Of a DNA stretch of 7,517 bases, positions 5,256 to 7,517 are shown piece after piece (positions within the stretch are counted from its first letter, which is position 1; every line of letters starts with the position of its first letter). A model generated the notes under the pieces. That model was not told where the DNA came from and ran no database searches. It was given only the letters and a program-made list of their open reading frames with translations. The position numbers and the translations under genes were made by a program. Source of the DNA: T3Sed10-213 sp012519365 (GTDB taxonomy: Bacteria; Planctomycetota; Phycisphaerae; Sedimentisphaerales; Anaerohalosphaeraceae); assembly GCA_033809355.1 (NCBI GenBank), contig JAPXLV010000094.1, forward strand, positions 1-7,517, read 5' to 3'.

Positions 5256-6041
5256 TCAGGGCTTTGCCGGCCCAATGCCAAGTTCCTGCATCACTTTTTT
5301 CATATCCTCCCAGACCCGCCGTCGTGTCTCAATGGTATAATTGCGAATCAAATAGGAGGGGTGATAAGTCGGCATCAACTTGGCCGGGGGATGAGAGAGT
5401 GAAAACCGATACTCAAAAAAACGTCCCCGCAGTTTGCCGATTGCTGCGTCGGTTTCCAACAGTGTCCGGGCGGCGTGGGCACCCAGCGCCACAATCACCG
5501 TCGGTGCTATCAGTTCAAGTTGGCGTTTCAGATAAGGCATACATTGAGCAATCTCGTCCGGCTTAGGGTCTCGATTGCCGGACGGACGGCACTTGACAAC
5601 ATTGCAAATAAATACCTCCTGCCGATTTAGACCCATCGCCGCAATAATTTCGGTGAGTTTTTTGCCGGCTTTGCCGACAAATGCAAGACCTTGTTTGTCT
5701 TCATCTTCGCCCGGCCCTTCGCCGACGAACACCAGCCGAGCCTTGGGGTTACCCTGGCCGGGGACGGCGTGGGTACGGGTTTGAGCAAGGCCGCACAAAC
5801 GACATTGCCGCACAGCAGCGGCGATGTCCTCGAGCGTCTGAAAGCTCGAAAGCGACGGCACTGTTGTTTCGGTCGCAATCAGTGTGGGCTGTCGGCTGAC
5901 TGTGGGGGACATCTTCCCACTTTCCGTAGAGGGCACCATCGAAGCGGACGGCCGAGGACAACCGCGAATTGAAAAATCCCCGGCAAAGAATGACTCCAAC
6001 TCCAGATGCTTAACCAAAATGTGCTTGATATCAGGACTCAT
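5256..6041 (-). CDS. Family 4 uracil-DNA glycosylase (4Fe-4S)
   Basis: This 261-residue enzyme removes uracil from DNA by cleaving the N-glycosidic bond, the first step of base excision repair in the cytoplasm. The catalytic domain starts near residue 69. Four cysteines fit the iron-sulfur cluster of family 4: Cys80 and Cys83 (CRLC), Cys151 (NVVKCRP) and Cys167 (AQCMPYL). Motif A is GEGPGEDEDKQGLAFVGKAG (108-126) and motif B is PTYHPSYL (His227). The first 65 residues are an extension absent from minimal family members (about 200 residues). They start with a short helix-like segment (IKHILVKHLELESFF) and then a Ser/Pro/Thr-rich linker. I kept the ATG at 6041 because later in-frame ATGs all lie in the linker. 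The gene stands alone between two mobile regions and is the likely core-chromosome gene here. No clear promoter is visible. Confidence 0.93.
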   Translation of the reverse strand: MSPDIKHILVKHLELESFFAGDFSIRGCPRPSASMVPSTESGKMSPTVSRQPTLIATETTVPSLSSFQTLEDIAAAVRQCRLCGLAQTRTHAVPGQGNPKARLVFVGEGPGEDEDKQGLAFVGKAGKKLTEIIAAMGLNRQEVFICNVVKCRPSGNRDPKPDEIAQCMPYLKRQLELIAPTVIVALGAHAARTLLETDAAIGKLRGRFFEYRFSLSHPPAKLMPTYHPSYLIRNYTIETRRRVWEDMKKVMQELGIGPAKP

Positions 6042-6196
6042 TGCCGGTTGATCTTATGAAAAAACAGCTCAAATGTACACCCCAAAATTGTGTTGCAGGA
6101 AAGATTGGCCGGTCGATGGAAACCGAAAATACGGCTTCAACAGATTCTTTGTTCCTTGTCGCCATCCCGCGTGTTCAACAAATTTCATCTATAGGC

Positions 6197-6225
6197 TTGA
6201 CAGACAACATCTAATCCGATATGCT
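6197..6225 (+). promoter_or_regulatory. Promoter of tRNA-His
   Basis: TTGACA (6197-6202, 6/6) and TATGCT (6220-6225, 4/6) are separated by 17 bases. Transcription would begin near 6232, about eight bases before the mature tRNA end, which is a usual short leader. Confidence 0.65.
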
Positions 6226-6240
6226 TTGTTCTTCTTAACG

Positions 6241-6314
6241 GTGGAAGTAGCTCAGCTGGTTAGAGCACCAGATTGTGGTTCTGGGGGTCGGGGGTTCGAG
6301 TCCCCTCTTCCACC
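6241..6314 (+). tRNA. tRNA-His(GUG)
   Basis: The complete cloverleaf has acceptor GTGGAAG paired with CTTCCAC, D arm around AGCTCAGCTGGTTAGAGC, anticodon stem CCAGA/TCTGG with loop TTGTGGT (anticodon GTG, His), and T arm GGGGG-TTCGAGT-CCCCT. The extra G-1 that histidyl-tRNA synthetase needs is present at 6240 and can face C73 at 6314. CCA is not encoded. The gene is intact and has its own promoter and terminator. It is the likely insertion target of the integrase element that follows. Confidence 0.95.
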
Positions 6315-6323
6315 CTTATTTTT

Positions 6324-6355
6324 AGCCTGATAATGGAGATTTTCAGGCTTTTTTT
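6324..6355 (+). terminator. Rho-independent terminator of tRNA-His
   Basis: AGCCTGA (6324-6330) pairs with TCAGGCT (6343-6349) around a 12-base loop, and a run of seven T follows (6349-6355). It starts ten bases after the tRNA. Confidence 0.85.
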
Positions 6356-6371
6356 ATGTTTTGACTTTCCC

Positions 6372-6401
6372 TATGGCGTAAATTATGGCGTAATTTTACG
6401 C
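6372..6401. repeat. Cluster of GCGTAA half-sites between tRNA-His and the integrase
   Basis: TATGGCGTAA occurs twice in direct orientation (6372-6381 and 6384-6393), 12 bases apart. The second copy also forms an inverted pair GCGTAA-TT-TTACGC (6388-6401). Three half-sites with regular spacing just upstream of an integrase gene suit integrase or excisionase arm-type binding sites, or an operator for the integrase promoter 35 bases on. The function is inferred. Confidence 0.5.
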
Positions 6402-6435
6402 TCACTTTGAGTTCTCCCTCCTTTTTTCTACCAGC

Positions 6436-6464
6436 TTGAAAAGCGATTGTATCCGCGTTAATAT
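6436..6464 (+). promoter_or_regulatory. Candidate integrase promoter
   Basis: TTGAAA (6436-6441, 5/6) and TAATAT (6459-6464, 4/6) are separated by 17 bases, about 40 bases upstream of the integrase ATG. A ribosome binding site before that ATG is weak. Confidence 0.45.
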
Positions 6465-6504
6465 CCAAATTAGTAACTGATATTTATGATCTGGATATAA
6501 CCTT

Positions 6505-7287
6505 ATGGCTACAATGTATTATAACAAGAAGACCAGGAGATGGAGAGTTGCATGGAGGTGTAAACTCCCAAACGGAGAAATCGATGCAGGAAGCAGGTCC
6601 TTTGGGAGTGATAAAGAAACTGCTCAGAAATTTAAACTGCACTGTGACAAAAACGAAAGAAGACTTAAACAAACCATTTTTATAGACCCTGTTTATCTAT
6701 CTGTCGCGGTGGAGGAGTGGAAGGGATATTGCCTGCGGTACACTGAGAGAACGAAAGAACTGTATATTGCTGAAGTAGATCGGTTCATAAAGCACCTTCC
6801 TGGAACAGTGAACTACATTTCGGACTTAAAGACCCTCCATGTGAATCAGTTCATTAACTATGAGATGGCCAGAGGCCTCAAGAATAGAACTCTAAATAAT
6901 ACGCTCGCATCCATAAAAAACCTCTGTTCTTACATCCATGAGAACTACAAAATTCCCAATCCCTGTGCAGGCATCAAAAAACTGCGGGAAGATCCCCCTG
7001 GGCATAACTTTCTCATCGAGGAAGAGTATCAAAAGGTATTATCGAATACAGATGAGATTGCAAAACCGTGGGTGATGTTCCTTGCCCATACGGGGTTAAG
7101 GGCAACTGAATTCTGCCGATTACTATGGAAGGACTGTAATCTTAAAGAACGAACTATCACGGTAATCGGGAAAGGCAGGAAGATGCGAACGATTGACCTG
7201 AATGACACAGCCTTAGCTATTCTCAAAGAACGCAGAGAGCACCGTAAGGAAGGAATAGATCATGTATTCCTGACATTTCCCATTTGA
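6505..7287 (+). CDS. Tyrosine recombinase/integrase, truncated before its last catalytic residues
   Basis: This 260-residue N-terminal portion of a phage-type integrase starts at the ATG at 6505. Residues 1-35 resemble the small arm-binding domain (MATMYYNKKTRRWRVAWRC). Residues 66-150 are the SAM-like core-binding domain (VEEWKGYCLRYTERTKELY, LNNTLASIKNLCSYIHENY). The catalytic domain starts near 170, with the first Arg in HTGLRATEFCRLLW and the beta-hairpin Lys in VIGKGRKMRTIDL. The frame ends at LTFPI, so the HxxR, His/Trp and Tyr nucleophile motifs are missing. Family members usually have 300-400 residues. Matching-looking sequence resumes in the +1 frame, so a frameshift is likely and the product should be inactive. 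The gene is visibly AT-richer than hsdM and points away from tRNA-His, as in an element inserted there. Confidence 0.85.
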   Translation: MATMYYNKKTRRWRVAWRCKLPNGEIDAGSRSFGSDKETAQKFKLHCDKNERRLKQTIFIDPVYLSVAVEEWKGYCLRYTERTKELYIAEVDRFIKHLPGTVNYISDLKTLHVNQFINYEMARGLKNRTLNNTLASIKNLCSYIHENYKIPNPCAGIKKLREDPPGHNFLIEEEYQKVLSNTDEIAKPWVMFLAHTGLRATEFCRLLWKDCNLKERTITVIGKGRKMRTIDLNDTALAILKERREHRKEGIDHVFLTFPI

Positions 7288-7325
7288 ACGTTTAAAAAAT
7301 ATAATTACTCCTAACGACATCTACA

Positions 7326-7355
7326 ATTCTACAAAAATCGCTACTGCAAGGTCAA
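7326..7355 (-). promoter_or_regulatory. Promoter-like sequence pointing back into the broken integrase
   Basis: On the minus strand TTGACC (7355-7350, 5/6) and TAGAAT (7331-7326, 5/6) have an 18-base spacer. Transcription from it would be antisense to the integrase. It may be a chance match in AT-rich DNA. Confidence 0.3.
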
Positions 7356-7391
7356 GAAAAATCGATTCCGTGACCAATTTCCCTCGAAATC

Positions 7392-7420
7392 GGGAGTGTT
7401 CATTTAACTGTGTAAATGGC
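7392..7420. other. Possible insertion-sequence end
   Basis: GGGAGTGTTCATTTAACTG continues into TGTAAATGGC and contains the perfect inverted repeat CATTTA/TAAATG (7401-7406, 7413-7418). A 'gtg-t-ca...aactgtgtaaa-gg' terminus resembles ends that I recall from IS256-family elements, and it begins just where integrase-like sequence stops. The element body would lie to the right, beyond the window. A further inverted repeat GCGTTA/TAACGC follows (7419-7424, 7439-7444). No transposase is visible, so this is tentative. Confidence 0.3.
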
Positions 7421-7456
7421 GTTACGATTTCCGACAGATAACGCTTCTGTCTTGAT

Positions 7457-7485
7457 ATTCTATCAATCTTTGATTACCGTGTCAA
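7457..7485 (-). promoter_or_regulatory. Strong promoter-like sequence at the right end, facing left
   Basis: On the minus strand TTGACA (7485-7480, 6/6) and TAGAAT (7462-7457, 5/6) have a 17-base spacer. No gene follows on that strand before the integrase remnants. If the IS end is real, this would be an outward-facing promoter inside the element, a known feature of several insertion sequences. The rest of 7288-7517 holds no other gene I can support. Confidence 0.45.
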
Positions 7486-7517
7486 TTATCATCCTGAAGG
7501 GTAAGGCTCTGCTGGAG

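Larger units (their letters stand above)
7274..7441 (+). pseudogene. Frameshifted continuation of the integrase, itself interrupted
   Basis: One frame over from the stop at 7285, the sequence reads HFPFERLKNIITPNDIYN and then STKIATARSRKIDSV, ending at TAA 7439-7441. F-x-R-L-K-N-I-x-P-N-D-I-Y-N-S suits the variable stretch that precedes the HxxR box in this integrase type. No HxxR or Tyr box follows. From about 7391 the sequence looks unrelated, so a second lesion, possibly an insertion, ends it. Confidence 0.5.

Noticed and set aside
5264..5972. Several frames opposite or within the uracil-DNA glycosylase gene
   Set aside because: They are shadows of a gene whose motifs and cysteines are all in place on the minus strand.
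6073..6330. Plus-strand frame ending in AQLVRAPDCGSGGRGFESP
   Set aside because: This is the classic false translation of a tRNA, here tRNA-His.
1..7517. CRISPR array
   Set aside because: No regularly spaced direct repeats with unique spacers are present. The repeats seen are pairs or hairpins only.

Overview
This window reads as bacterial chromosome with one core gene held between two mobile or island regions. The origin is tentative. An N-terminally extended uracil-DNA glycosylase, the style of the small excisionase-like HTH protein, and tRNAs without encoded CCA suggest a planctomycete-like (Phycisphaerae-type) bacterium, but this rests on remembered family resemblance and not on a search.

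Left region (1-3701, minus strand): a type I restriction-modification operon fragment. hsdM (3701-2121) overlaps a DUF1016/YhcG-type gene (2131-1196), which overlaps a second DUF1016 gene (1206-145). Six bases on lies what looks like an hsdS start that stops after 13 codons (138-97). Three oddities stand out. The first DUF1016 protein lacks the PD-(D/E)XK catalytic core through a clean in-frame deletion, while its neighbour keeps it. The 3' ends of hsdM and of the first DUF1016 gene are a 65-bp direct repeat that includes the next gene's start, so the truncated protein carries an HsdM-like C-terminal tail. Two near-identical hairpins with compensatory changes sit inside the first DUF1016 gene.

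Middle region (3702-5255): the hsdM leader with a candidate promoter; a compact unannotated small-RNA gene (about 4055-3976, minus) with a TTGACA-17-TATAAG promoter, a strong terminator and two anti-Shine-Dalgarno-like CU-rich segments; a palindrome-dense non-coding stretch (4157-4388); a small excisionase-like HTH gene (4755-4567) joined by a deletion to the remnant of another small gene; and the 3' half of a tRNA-Ser(GCU) gene (4899-4963), the usual scar of tyrosine-integrase insertion. I infer that the restriction island ends at this scar.

Core: a family 4 (4Fe-4S) uracil-DNA glycosylase (6041-5256, minus).

Right region (6197-7517): an intact tRNA-His(GUG) with promoter and terminator. 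Next come a cluster of GCGTAA half-sites and an AT-richer tyrosine integrase (6505-7287, plus), which is broken before its HxxR and Tyr catalytic residues. Frameshifted remnant sequence follows, then a possible insertion-sequence end and two promoter-like signals pointing back into the broken gene. This looks like a second element, inserted at tRNA-His and now decayed at its integrase.
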